Source: Psychromarinibacter halotolerans (lineage in GTDB: Bacteria; Pseudomonadota; Alphaproteobacteria; Rhodobacterales; Rhodobacteraceae). Taken from it: 64,000 nt of DNA. Position 1 is the stretch's first letter. Each line of letters starts with the position of its first letter. Positions 25,227 through 33,637 of this stretch are shown here, one piece after another. Made by a program: the position numbers and the translations under genes. The notes beneath the pieces were generated by a model, which was given only the letters and a program-made list of their open reading frames with translations, was not told the DNA's origin and made no database searches. The DNA lies in contig NZ_JARGYD010000011.1 in NCBI RefSeq assembly GCF_029168315.1, positions 68,187-132,186 on the forward strand, given 5' to 3'.

Positions 25227-26747
25227 TCAGACCGCGATGTCGACGACCATCGTCTTCAGGTCGCACATCTCCATCAGGGTGTGCCGACCGCCGGCCCGGC
25301 CCAGCCCGCTTTGCGTGCCCGACGCGCCGCCGGCGGGCACGTGCGGCTCCCAATAGCTGCTCATCTCGTTGATGTTGACGATCCCCGCCTGCAGCTTCTC
25401 GGTGAACCGATAGGCCGCTGCCAGCGACCGCGTGAACACCGCCGCCGACAGGCCATAGGGGCTGGAGGCAGCAAGGCGGAACGCCTCGGCCTCGTCCGCG
25501 AAGGTCAGCACTGGCACCACGGGGCCGAAGCTTTCCTCGCGGTTCAGCAGGCTGTCCGCGTCCAGCCCGGTCACGACGGTCGGTTCGAAATACAGGTTGG
25601 TGGGCAGCCCCTTGGCCGGACCGCCCCCCGCCAGCACCTTGGCGCCGCGCGCGCGGGCGTCATCCATGTGCGACTGCATCTTGTCCAGAGCGGCGGCGTT
25701 GTTCAGCGGACCCATCGTCGTGCCCGCATCGAGCGGGTGACCAAGGCGCACGTCGCCTGCCGCCTGAACCAGAAGCGCGACGAAGCGGTCGTGCAGGCTT
25801 TCATGGACCAACACCCGTTCGGTCGCCGTGCAGATCTGCCCCGCGTTCCCGAAGGCCCCGGCGGCGACGCGCTTTGCCGCCAGTTCGACGTCGGCGTCTT
25901 CCAGCACGATGGTCGGGCCGTTGCCGCCCAGTTCCAGCAACAACGGCTTGCCCGCCCCGCGCCGGGCGATGGTCATGCCGGTGGCGGTCGAGCCGGTGAA
26001 GCCGATGGCGTGAACGCCCGGATGCACCACCGTGGCGTCGCCCACCTCTGCCCCGTCGCCGGTCACGAGGTTCAGCGCGCCAGCGGGCAGCCCCGCCTCG
26101 ACCAGCACGCGAACCAGTTCATAGGCCACGAGGGAGGTCGAGGGCGCCGGAACCCAGACCACCGCGTTGCCGGTCGCCAGCGCCGGGCCGAGGTAATACA
26201 GGCACGGCAGCGCCAGCGGGAAGTTCCACGGGGTGATGATCCCGAACACGCCTTTCGGCTGCAGGAAACTGTGCGCCCGCTTCGTCGGATCGGCCAGCGG
26301 GATCACCCCGGTTTCCATCCACTTGATCTGCTCGGCCGCGTTGCGGAACCCCAGCGCGGCGGCGCCCAGTTCACCCTTCGCCTCGGCCAGCGGCTTGCCC
26401 TGTTCAAGGCTCAGAAGCGGAGCGATCTCGTCGGCGGCGGCGTCGATGGCGGCGGCCATGTCCATGCACAGGGCCGCGCGGGCGAAGGGGCCCATCTCGA
26501 CCAGTTCGGCGCGCGCGGCCTCTGCGGCGGCCACCGCGCGGTCCACGTCGTCGGCGGTGCCCAGCGGGACGTGGCCCAGCGGTTCGCCGGTGGCAGGGCT
26601 GTCGATGCGCAGGAAGCGCCCCGCGCCGTCCTGCCACTGGCCGCCGATCAGGTGACGCGCGGCAATGCCATCGCCGGTGGGTGCGGCGTCGATCGCGATG
26701 CCGCGCAGGTGCGGGCCGTCCGCCCGCGTCGAGAACTGGACCGTCAC
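25227..26747 (-). CDS. NAD(P)-dependent aldehyde dehydrogenase
   Basis: A 506-residue aldehyde dehydrogenase. Nucleophile Cys306 sits in NAGQICTATE, the general base Glu in LLLELGGNGP, and the cofactor motif GFTGSTATG is intact. It oxidises an aldehyde to a carboxylate in the cytosol. The start is a GTG at 26747 with AAGGAGAGACCC upstream; the longer open frame would overlap the permease gene. It is the last gene of a minus-strand operon: dehydratase, binding protein, permease-ATPase fusion, permease, dehydrogenase. Together with the GMC oxidoreductase it would take an alcohol to an acid. Confidence 0.9.
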   Translation of the reverse strand: MTVQFSTRADGPHLRGIAIDAAPTGDGIAARHLIGGQWQDGAGRFLRIDSPATGEPLGHVPLGTADDVDRAVAAAEAARAELVEMGPFARAALCMDMAAAIDAAADEIAPLLSLEQGKPLAEAKGELGAAALGFRNAAEQIKWMETGVIPLADPTKRAHSFLQPKGVFGIITPWNFPLALPCLYYLGPALATGNAVVWVPAPSTSLVAYELVRVLVEAGLPAGALNLVTGDGAEVGDATVVHPGVHAIGFTGSTATGMTIARRGAGKPLLLELGGNGPTIVLEDADVELAAKRVAAGAFGNAGQICTATERVLVHESLHDRFVALLVQAAGDVRLGHPLDAGTTMGPLNNAAALDKMQSHMDDARARGAKVLAGGGPAKGLPTNLYFEPTVVTGLDADSLLNREESFGPVVPVLTFADEAEAFRLAASSPYGLSAAVFTRSLAAAYRFTEKLQAGIVNINEMSSYWEPHVPAGGASGTQSGLGRAGGRHTLMEMCDLKTMVVDIAV

Positions 26748-26791
26748 GGGTCTCTCCTTCGTCGTATGTCTTTCGGGGGTCCGGCGGCGCG

Positions 26792-27763
26792 TTACGCCGC
26801 CCGTGCCAGCCGTGTCTTGGCCAGCGTCATGCCGCTGTCGGCCAGCAGCGCGACCATGATGATGGCGCCCTTGTACAGCTCTAGACTGGACGGGTCGGTG
26901 CCAAAGATCCGCAGCGCCGTGGTCAGCAGGCTGACGATCAGCGCGCCGACGATGGTGCCCCAGACCGTGCCGCGCCCGCCGAAGATCGACGTGCCGCCCA
27001 GAACCGCCGCCGCGATGGCGTCCAGAAGCAGCGTGGTGCCGCCAAGGTTCGGCGTCACGATCGGCACACGGGCCACCATGACCAGCGCGCACAGGAACAC
27101 GAACACGCCCGACGCGGTGTAGACCAGCACCGTGTGCCGCGCGATGGGGATGCCCGCCAGTTCAGACGCGGCGGCGTCGGACCCCAGCGCGTAGGTGCGC
27201 AGCCCGAACCGCGTGCGCCGCAGCAGGAATGCCGCCCCCACCACGATCAGCGCGGTCAGGAAGATGATGTTCGGCAGGCCCAGCGTGCGGGTGACGCCGA
27301 TGAATTGCAGGACCGGCTCGCGCAGGATCAGCACCCCGGACGAGGCGACGGCCAGTGTCGCGCCCTGCAAAGCCACCATCGCCGCGAGCGTGGTCACGAA
27401 AGGCGGGATCTTGAGATAGGCGATCACCGCGCCGTTCAGCGCGCCAATCGCCGTCATCGCCACCAGCCCGGCCAGCAGCGCCAGCCCCAGCGGCACGCCC
27501 GCCGCCTTGAGCGAGGCCATCAGCACGGCGCAGAACGCCACGCCGACGCCGGTCGACAGGTCGATCCCGGCGGTGATCAGCACGATCATCGCCCCCAGCG
27601 CCAGCACCGCGATGGGCGTCGCCTGACTGACGATGTTGATCAGGCTTTGCCCCGAGATCACGCGGGGGTCCAGGATTGCGAACACCACCAGCAGAACGGC
27701 CAGCAGGATCAGCGGCGACAGGTCCAGCAGGCGGCGGACCAGATGTGCGCGGTCATGGGTCAT
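26792..27763 (-). CDS. CUT2-family (ribose-type) ABC transporter permease
   Basis: A 323-residue RbsC-like permease with 8-10 hydrophobic helices and the family segments ITAGIDLSTGVGVAF, AIAAAVLGGTSIFGGRGTVWG and the C-terminal GAIIMVALLAD. It pairs with the permease domain fused to the ATPase at 27776 to make a heterodimeric channel. AAGGAG precedes ATG 27763. The upstream gene ends 13 bases away. Confidence 0.9.
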   Translation of the reverse strand: MTHDRAHLVRRLLDLSPLILLAVLLVVFAILDPRVISGQSLINIVSQATPIAVLALGAMIVLITAGIDLSTGVGVAFCAVLMASLKAAGVPLGLALLAGLVAMTAIGALNGAVIAYLKIPPFVTTLAAMVALQGATLAVASSGVLILREPVLQFIGVTRTLGLPNIIFLTALIVVGAAFLLRRTRFGLRTYALGSDAAASELAGIPIARHTVLVYTASGVFVFLCALVMVARVPIVTPNLGGTTLLLDAIAAAVLGGTSIFGGRGTVWGTIVGALIVSLLTTALRIFGTDPSSLELYKGAIIMVALLADSGMTLAKTRLARAA

Positions 27764-27775
27764 GTCGGTCGCTCC

Positions 27776-30289
27776 TTACTCGGCCGCGTGGCGGGTGGTC
27801 TTGGCATCGCCAAGCGCCAGCCGCATCACGTCTTCTTCCGTGGCGCCGCGCGGCAGTTCGCCGACGGCATGGCCTTCGCACATCACCACGATCCGGTCCG
27901 CGACACCCAACACCTCGGGCAGTTCGCTGGACACCATGATGATCGCCGCGCCGTCCTTCTTGAGGTCGGCGAACAGGCGGTGCAGTTCCGATTTCGCGCC
28001 GACGTCGACGCCGCGCGTCGGTTCGTCCAGCAGGATCACGCGCGGTTTGGTGGCCAGCCACTTGCCGATCACGACCTTCTGCTGATTGCCGCCCGACAGC
28101 TCGCCCGTGCGCTTTTCCGGCTGTGCCGGACGCACGCCCAGCGACTGGATCAGGTCGCGCGCAAGACGGCCGATGGCGCGCCACGACAGGATGCCGCCGG
28201 TCGTGTTCCCGCGCAGCCACGCGAGCGAAAGGTTGTCGCGCACCGTCATGGTGCCGACGAAGCCTTCAAGGTGCCGGTCTTCGGGGATGTAGACGACGCC
28301 GTTGCGGTTCGCCTCTTTGATGTCGCCGCCCGACTGGGGTTTGCCGAACACCTCGATCGACCCGGCTTCAAGCGAGGACAGCCCCGCGATCAGGCGCAGA
28401 ACCTCGCTGCGGCCGGAACTCATCAACCCCGCCAGCGCAAGGACTTCGCCCTGCCGAACATGCAGGCTGGCCTCTTTCAGCAGTTTGCCATCCGAAATGC
28501 CGTCGACCTTGACCGCGACCTCTCCCGCAGGTGCCTGAAGCCACGGGAAGATCTCGCCCACATCGCGGCCGACCATCATCGACACGATCTCGGACTCGGT
28601 CGTCTCGGAAGTCTCACGCGTGCCGATGTAGCGGCCATCGCGCATGACGACGACGCGGTCGCACTGGCTGAAGATCTCTTCCATCTTGTGGCTGATATAG
28701 AGGATGCCAGCGCCCCGCGCCTTCAGCTTGGCGATCACCTCGTACAGGCGGTCGCGTTCGCGGTTCGACAGGGCCGAGGTCGGTTCGTCCATCACGAACA
28801 GCCACGCGTCGGACAGGACGGCGCGGGCGATCTCGACCATCTGCTGGCGCCCGACGGTCAGGCTTTGCAGCTCGGCGGTGACGTCGATGTCCAGTTCCAG
28901 CTCGGCCATGATGCGTTCCGCCTCGGCCTTCATGCGGCGGCGGTCCAGCATCCCTGCCCCGGTGCGCGGCTCGCGCCCCAGAAACAGGTTTTCCAGCACG
29001 GTCAGGTCGGGCGCGAGGCTGAAATGCTGGTGGATCACGGCGATGCCCTTGGCGTCGTTCGCGCCCTGAAAGCGCACCGGTTGGCCATCCAGCACGATCT
29101 CGCCCTCGTCCGGGCGGTAGATGCCGCTGATGCATTTCACCAGCGTGGACTTGCCCGCCCCGTTCTCGCCCGCCAGCGCCACGACCTCGCCCGCGCGGAT
29201 CGCGAAGCTGACGCCGTCCAGCGCCTTCACGCCGGGAAACTCCTTGCCCAGCCCCCGCAATTCAAGGCTGTGCCCCTCGACATGGCCGTGGGCGGCGTCC
29301 TCCGACGCCTCGGCCGCCGGGCCGATCTTGCGGCGGCGTTTCTTCAGCAGCGCGGTCACGGTTTCCGGCTGGCTGAGCAGCACCGCGATCAGCACGAGGA
29401 AGGCGGTGACGAAATAGATGATGGTCTGCGGCACCTGCAGGAACGACAGGCCGGTGTTGATGACGCCCAGTAGCAGCGCCCCGATGGCGGTGCCCCAGAT
29501 CGAGCCCTCGCCCCCCGACAGCTTGGTGCCGCCGATGATCGCGGCGGTGATGGCGGTGAATTCCAGCCCGGTGCCGGCCAGCGGCTGCGCAGAGCCAAGC
29601 CGACCGATGGTCAGAACCGCACCGACGCCCGCCGTCAGGCCAAGGATGACATAGGCCGACACGCGGACCTTCTGCACCGGCACCATCGACGCCCGCGCCG
29701 CCGAGGCCGAGCCGCCGGTCGCGTAGATCCAGCGCCCGTAGGTGGTGCGCGTCAGCACGAACCACCACGCCACCAGCGCGATGCCCGCGATTACCACCGA
29801 CACCGGGATCACGCCCAATGTCTCACGCCCCGCGAAGACCAGCACCGGGTCGTTGATCGGAATCGACGACGCGCCCGACAGGTTCAGCGAAAAGCCCCGC
29901 GCGAAGGCCATCGTCGCCAGCGTCGCGATGAAGGGCGAGATGCCCGAGAACCCGATCAGCAGGCCATTCAGCAGCCCCATCGCGGCCCCCGCGCCTAGCG
30001 CGGCCATAATCGTCAGGGCGGCAGACCCGGTGGCCTGAAACACCAGCCCGCCGCAGATGCCCGCGAAAGCCAGGGTCGAGCCGACCGAGATGTCGATGCC
30101 CTTGGTCAGGATCACCGTGGTCATCGCGAAGGCGATCAGCGCCGTGACCGCGCTTTGCTGCAGGATCGACACGATGTTGCCGGTCGACAGGAACCGCGCG
30201 TCGACCGCGCCGAACACGGCGACGGCAGCGATCAGCACGACGATCAGGATCGGTTCGTTGCGGCGAAAAAGCGAAGAGAGGTCGGGCAT
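27776..30289 (-). CDS. Fused CUT2 ABC permease and double ATPase (RbsC-RbsA type)
   Basis: An 837-residue fusion of two normally separate subunits. Residues about 1-325 are an RbsC-like permease (TKGIDISVGSTLAFAGI, GGTKLSGGEGSIWGT). Residues about 345-837 are two ABC ATPase domains: the first has Walker A AGENGAGKSTLVKCI and EPTSALSN; the second has the degenerate Walker A GLMSSGRSEVL usual for RbsA/MglA, then LSGGNQQKVVIGKWL and LLDEPTRGVD. A charged linker with KKRRRKIG joins them. The fusion fixes a 1:1 stoichiometry of one permease to a double ATPase. ATG 30289 is chosen by permease homology; the ribosome site is weak. A GTG at 30328 is less likely. Confidence 0.88.
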   Translation of the reverse strand: MPDLSSLFRRNEPILIVVLIAAVAVFGAVDARFLSTGNIVSILQQSAVTALIAFAMTTVILTKGIDISVGSTLAFAGICGGLVFQATGSAALTIMAALGAGAAMGLLNGLLIGFSGISPFIATLATMAFARGFSLNLSGASSIPINDPVLVFAGRETLGVIPVSVVIAGIALVAWWFVLTRTTYGRWIYATGGSASAARASMVPVQKVRVSAYVILGLTAGVGAVLTIGRLGSAQPLAGTGLEFTAITAAIIGGTKLSGGEGSIWGTAIGALLLGVINTGLSFLQVPQTIIYFVTAFLVLIAVLLSQPETVTALLKKRRRKIGPAAEASEDAAHGHVEGHSLELRGLGKEFPGVKALDGVSFAIRAGEVVALAGENGAGKSTLVKCISGIYRPDEGEIVLDGQPVRFQGANDAKGIAVIHQHFSLAPDLTVLENLFLGREPRTGAGMLDRRRMKAEAERIMAELELDIDVTAELQSLTVGRQQMVEIARAVLSDAWLFVMDEPTSALSNRERDRLYEVIAKLKARGAGILYISHKMEEIFSQCDRVVVMRDGRYIGTRETSETTESEIVSMMVGRDVGEIFPWLQAPAGEVAVKVDGISDGKLLKEASLHVRQGEVLALAGLMSSGRSEVLRLIAGLSSLEAGSIEVFGKPQSGGDIKEANRNGVVYIPEDRHLEGFVGTMTVRDNLSLAWLRGNTTGGILSWRAIGRLARDLIQSLGVRPAQPEKRTGELSGGNQQKVVIGKWLATKPRVILLDEPTRGVDVGAKSELHRLFADLKKDGAAIIMVSSELPEVLGVADRIVVMCEGHAVGELPRGATEEDVMRLALGDAKTTRHAAE

Positions 30290-30452
30290 GGGCTGTGCCT
30301 GTCTTGCGTCCGAATCGCGCGGCGGCACGCGAACGGACGGGAAAACTGTGAGCGGGGCGCGCCGAGGGGAGAGGTTCGCGCACCCCGCCGTTAGGCCGGC
30401 AAGCGGTCTGCCGCCCCGAAGACCGGGACGGCACCCTTACCGGCGAACGGGC

Positions 30453-31481
30453 TTATTCGCCCGCTGTCATCGCCTCGGTCGGCAGGTCCGGGCCCAGCTG
30501 TTCCGAGTAGGCCATCGCGGCTTCCTGCGCGGCGTCCGGCGTCAGGTAGTCGATGTCCAGACCGGCCTCGGCCAGCATCGCGGCGCTTTCGTCCGACGCG
30601 ATGAAGTAGGTCGGCATGAACAGGTCCAGCGGCATCTCTTCGCCCTTGGCAAGGCGGGCGGCCACGGCGATGTTCCAGTAGCCCACGCGGTAGGCGCCGG
30701 TCAGCACGTCGATGACCATCTTGCCGCTTTCCAGCAGGTCGACCATCTCGGCGTCGCCGTCATGACCACCGTACAGCAGGTCCGCGCCCATCGCGGTCGC
30801 GACGGATTCCGCGCCAAGGCACATCGAGTCCGAGATGCAGGCGATGCCGCCCAGATCCGGGTTCGCGGTCAGCCACGTCTGCGCGGCGTTGGCGGCGGTG
30901 GCGGCGTCCCAGTTGGTGGGCTCGATACCGACCAGTTCGATGCCGGGGAATTCTTCGGCCAGCGTCTCGGTGAAGCCCGCCTCGCGGGTGTCGGACACGA
31001 AGTTGCCGCGCGCGCCGACCAGCAGGGCGATCTTGCCCTCGCCGCCCATCGCGGTGGCCAGCGCCCGTGCGACCATCGACATGTTTTCATAGTCCGGGTA
31101 CAGCGTGCCGTAGTTCTCGCCCGCTTCCACCTTGTTGCCCATCGTAATGACGGGGATGCCGGCCTCGGTCGCCTGCTGGATCACCGGGATCACGGCGTTC
31201 TTGTCCAGCGGGTCGATCAGGATCGCGTCGACGCCTTGGTTGATGAAGTTCTCGATGATGCCGACCTGATTTTCCAGGCTGCCTTCGGCGGACTGCCACG
31301 TCGCGTTCACACCGTATTCCTCGGCGGCGACGTCACCGGCTTCGCGCATCCGCACGAAGAACGAGTTCTGCAGGTCGATGGCGGCCAGACCGAGGGTCGG
31401 CATGTCATCTTGGGCGAACGCCGGAAGCGCGGTCGACAGCGACAGCAGGGCGGCAGCGGCAAGGGGGAGTGTCTTGGACAT
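30453..31481 (-). CDS. Sugar-type ABC transporter substrate-binding protein (RbsB-like)
   Basis: A 342-residue periplasmic binding protein of the Peripla_BP_4 family, with a signal peptide (MSKTLPLAAAALLSLSTALP, cleavage after AFAQ) and the family pattern NQVGIIENFINQGVDAILIDP. It delivers the solute to the two CUT2 permeases downstream. ATG 31481 follows AAGGAGCTACCCAG. CUT2 binding proteins take pentoses, inositols, polyols, autoinducers or amino-alcohol-like ligands, so the family alone does not fix the substrate. A 163-base spacer separates it from the fused permease gene. Confidence 0.88.
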   Translation of the reverse strand: MSKTLPLAAAALLSLSTALPAFAQDDMPTLGLAAIDLQNSFFVRMREAGDVAAEEYGVNATWQSAEGSLENQVGIIENFINQGVDAILIDPLDKNAVIPVIQQATEAGIPVITMGNKVEAGENYGTLYPDYENMSMVARALATAMGGEGKIALLVGARGNFVSDTREAGFTETLAEEFPGIELVGIEPTNWDAATAANAAQTWLTANPDLGGIACISDSMCLGAESVATAMGADLLYGGHDGDAEMVDLLESGKMVIDVLTGAYRVGYWNIAVAARLAKGEEMPLDLFMPTYFIASDESAAMLAEAGLDIDYLTPDAAQEAAMAYSEQLGPDLPTEAMTAGE

Positions 31482-31540
31482 CTGGGTAGCTCCTTGATGG
31501 TAAAAGAAAACGTGCAGTTCTCTGCATCTTGTTGTGGCGC

Positions 31541-31560
31541 GCCGTCCCGCGCGGGACGGC
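31541..31560. repeat. Perfect 20-base palindrome between dehydratase and binding-protein genes
   Basis: GCCGTCCCGCGCGGGACGGC is a perfect self-complementary 20-mer in the 106-base spacer. No T-run follows on the transcribed strand. It may form an mRNA processing or stability hairpin that raises expression of the downstream binding protein, or be a protein site. Confidence 0.5.
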
Positions 31561-31587
31561 GAAAGGGTCATGCGGGTGGTTGGGCGG

Positions 31588-32529
31588 TCACGCCCCCATC
31601 CCATCCGTGCCGGCGCCGCAGACCAGCCCGGCCACCACGGCCTCGGGCGGAAGCGTCACGGCGCCGGTCATCAGCGCGGCCAGCGACGCGGCGGCGCTAA
31701 GGTCGGCGGCAAGGCCGAACTCGAACCACAGAAGTTCCGCCGCGGTCTGCATCGCGTCGTCCTCGATCAGGACCACGTCGTCGACGAGGTCGCGGACGGT
31801 GGCATAGATATCCTCGTGGGTGCGGCCGCAGGCCATCGTGGCGACGCGCGTCGTCACCTCGGGCAGCCGGACGACATGCCCCGCATCAAGGCTGCTGTGC
31901 AACGTCGGAGACCCGACAGGTTCCACCCCGATGATGCGCGCATTGGGCTTCAGTTCGCGCAGAACGGTCGACATGCCCGCGATCAGCCCACCGCCGCCGA
32001 TGGCGACGATATAGGTGTCGGCGTCGGGGATCTGTTCCGCCATTTCCAGCGCCACGGTGCCCTGCCCTGCAACGATCACCGGGTCCGCGAACGGGTGAAC
32101 GTAGAAGGCGCCGATCCGCTCGGCATGGGTCGTCGCGGCGGCGTGCGCCTCGTCCCAGAACCGGCCGGTCTGGACCACCTCGGCCCCAAGACGGCGCAGT
32201 TTCTCGGCCTTGATGGGGCTGGCGGTCTCGGGAAGGAAAATCGTCGCCGGCAGCCCGGCATCGCGCGCCACATAGGCGGTGGCCAGCCCGTGGTTGCCCC
32301 CGGACGCCGCCACCAGACCGCCGGGCGCTGCGCCTTCGGGCAGCGTCATCGCCCGGTGCGTCGCGCCACGGATCTTGAAGCTGCCGCTGACCTGCAGGCA
32401 TTCGAGCTTCAGGTGCACGGGGTTCGACAGGTCCGCGCCCCGGCAATGATCCAGCCGCAGCACCGGGGTCTGCCGAAGGCGAGGCGTGATCAGGTCTCGC
32501 GCCGCGACGATGTCACTGAAACTGGGCAT
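31588..32529 (-). CDS. Threonine/serine dehydratase-like PLP enzyme
   Basis: A 313-residue fold-type II PLP enzyme. The Schiff-base Lys52 lies in SGSFKIRGA, the asparagine loop in SGGNHGLA, and the phosphate-binding GGGGLIAG in the middle. Length and motifs fit the short catabolic threonine dehydratase/serine racemase group without a regulatory ACT domain. It would release ammonia from a hydroxy-amino acid through an enamine, the substrate of RidA encoded at 24726. ATG 32529; first gene of the minus-strand operon and divergent from the IclR regulator. Confidence 0.85.
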   Translation of the reverse strand: MPSFSDIVAARDLITPRLRQTPVLRLDHCRGADLSNPVHLKLECLQVSGSFKIRGATHRAMTLPEGAAPGGLVAASGGNHGLATAYVARDAGLPATIFLPETASPIKAEKLRRLGAEVVQTGRFWDEAHAAATTHAERIGAFYVHPFADPVIVAGQGTVALEMAEQIPDADTYIVAIGGGGLIAGMSTVLRELKPNARIIGVEPVGSPTLHSSLDAGHVVRLPEVTTRVATMACGRTHEDIYATVRDLVDDVVLIEDDAMQTAAELLWFEFGLAADLSAAASLAALMTGAVTLPPEAVVAGLVCGAGTDGMGA

Positions 32530-32678
32530 GGGGCGGTGACGTCTCCTGTCGTAGGGCTTGCCTTGGGGCTCGGGCCGGCAGGGCGCGCCCGACGGCGGGC
32601 CCGAGTGCCGTGATTTTGGTCATCCGGGGCCCGTAAGCGGCACGGGCGCCAGAATTGTCTTGTGGGGTCCAGAGTGTT

Positions 32679-32714
32679 GGTTTTATATTTGATGTCAAGT
32701 TCGAATATGAAACC
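32679..32714. promoter_or_regulatory. Probable IclR operator in the divergent promoter region
   Basis: GGTTTTATATTT (32679-32690), a 12-base centre, and GAATATGAAACC (32703-32714) form an imperfect inverted repeat, 10 of 12 matching. The right half plus centre (32697-32712) also matches the element at 23055-23070. It lies in the otherwise GC-rich 262-base spacer between the dehydratase and IclR genes. On the minus strand the centre contains TTGACA, a possible -35. Confidence 0.6.
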
Positions 32715-32791
32715 ATCGACCGAAGCCCGTGCAGTTGCTAGAAATTTCAGCGACAACTCAGCGACACCCACGGGCAGGAGGACCACAGGCG

Positions 32792-33595
32792 ATGACAGAA
32801 CGAACAAAACCCGAGAGGACGGCGAGCTATTCCGCGCCGGCTCTGATCAAGGGGCTCGATATTCTCGAGCTGCTGGCGGAGCGTCGGCAGGACCTGACGA
32901 TGAAGGAAATCGCCGAAGGTCTTGGGCGCACCAAGAACGAACTGTTCCGGATGATCGTCGCCCTTCAGGAACGCGGCTACATCCAGCGCAACCCGGACAC
33001 CGACGCCTTCAGCCTTGGCGAGCGCCTGTTCAAGCTGGGCCTGCACGCGCCCAGTTCGCAGGACCTTCTGACCGCCGCGATGCCCGAGCTTGAATTCATC
33101 GCCGCCGAATGCGGGCAGTCGCCGCACCTTGTAGTTTTGGCGTCGGGGCGCACCGTCGTCACCGCCGCCGTGCCGGGGGGCGAGGATATGTCGTTCACGC
33201 TGCATCTTGGCTATGGCCGGGTCGCGACGGACGCCACCTCGGGGATCGCGATCCTTGCGTTCCAGTCGGACGCGATGCTTCAGCGCGGGCTTGCGGAAGC
33301 CGACGCGCACCTGACCGAACCGATGGACCGCGCGGTGCTGGCGGACCGGCTGAAAACCGTGCGCGAACAGGGTTACTGGATGCGCGACAGTAGCGATTTC
33401 ATCGGTATTACAGATATTTGCTGCCCGATCTTCGGGCCACAGGGGACCGCTGTCGCGTCGATCGTGATCCCCTTCGTGAACCGCCACAACCGGCCCGACG
33501 GACGCCCGCACACCCTTGAGGTGATGCAAAAGGCCTGCGGTCGGATCTCGGAAAAACTGTCCAACAGAATCAACAGGACCGGGATCGCGGACTGA
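32792..33595 (+). CDS. IclR-family transcriptional regulator
   Basis: A 267-residue IclR regulator: a winged helix near residues 17-80 (LDILELLAERRQDLTMKEIA, then KNELFRMIVALQERGYI) and a C-terminal GAF-like effector domain (about 95-260) that includes the ICCPIFGP segment. AGGAGG lies 10 bases before ATG 32792. It is divergent from the dehydratase-ABC operon and upstream of the M20 deacylase. The shared TTTCATAT-N3-AACTT element suggests it controls both this locus and the GMC-ridA operon. The effector is unknown. Confidence 0.87.
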   Translation: MTERTKPERTASYSAPALIKGLDILELLAERRQDLTMKEIAEGLGRTKNELFRMIVALQERGYIQRNPDTDAFSLGERLFKLGLHAPSSQDLLTAAMPELEFIAAECGQSPHLVVLASGRTVVTAAVPGGEDMSFTLHLGYGRVATDATSGIAILAFQSDAMLQRGLAEADAHLTEPMDRAVLADRLKTVREQGYWMRDSSDFIGITDICCPIFGPQGTAVASIVIPFVNRHNRPDGRPHTLEVMQKACGRISEKLSNRINRTGIAD

Positions 33596-33637
33596 CTGAA
33601 CGCCCCGCGCCCGTCCCCCAAGGAGACCGAACGACCA

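Noticed and set aside
27134..29473. 779-codon plus-strand open frame opposite the CUT2 transporter genes
   Set aside because: Crosses two real genes on the other strand and has no recognisable domain; shadow.
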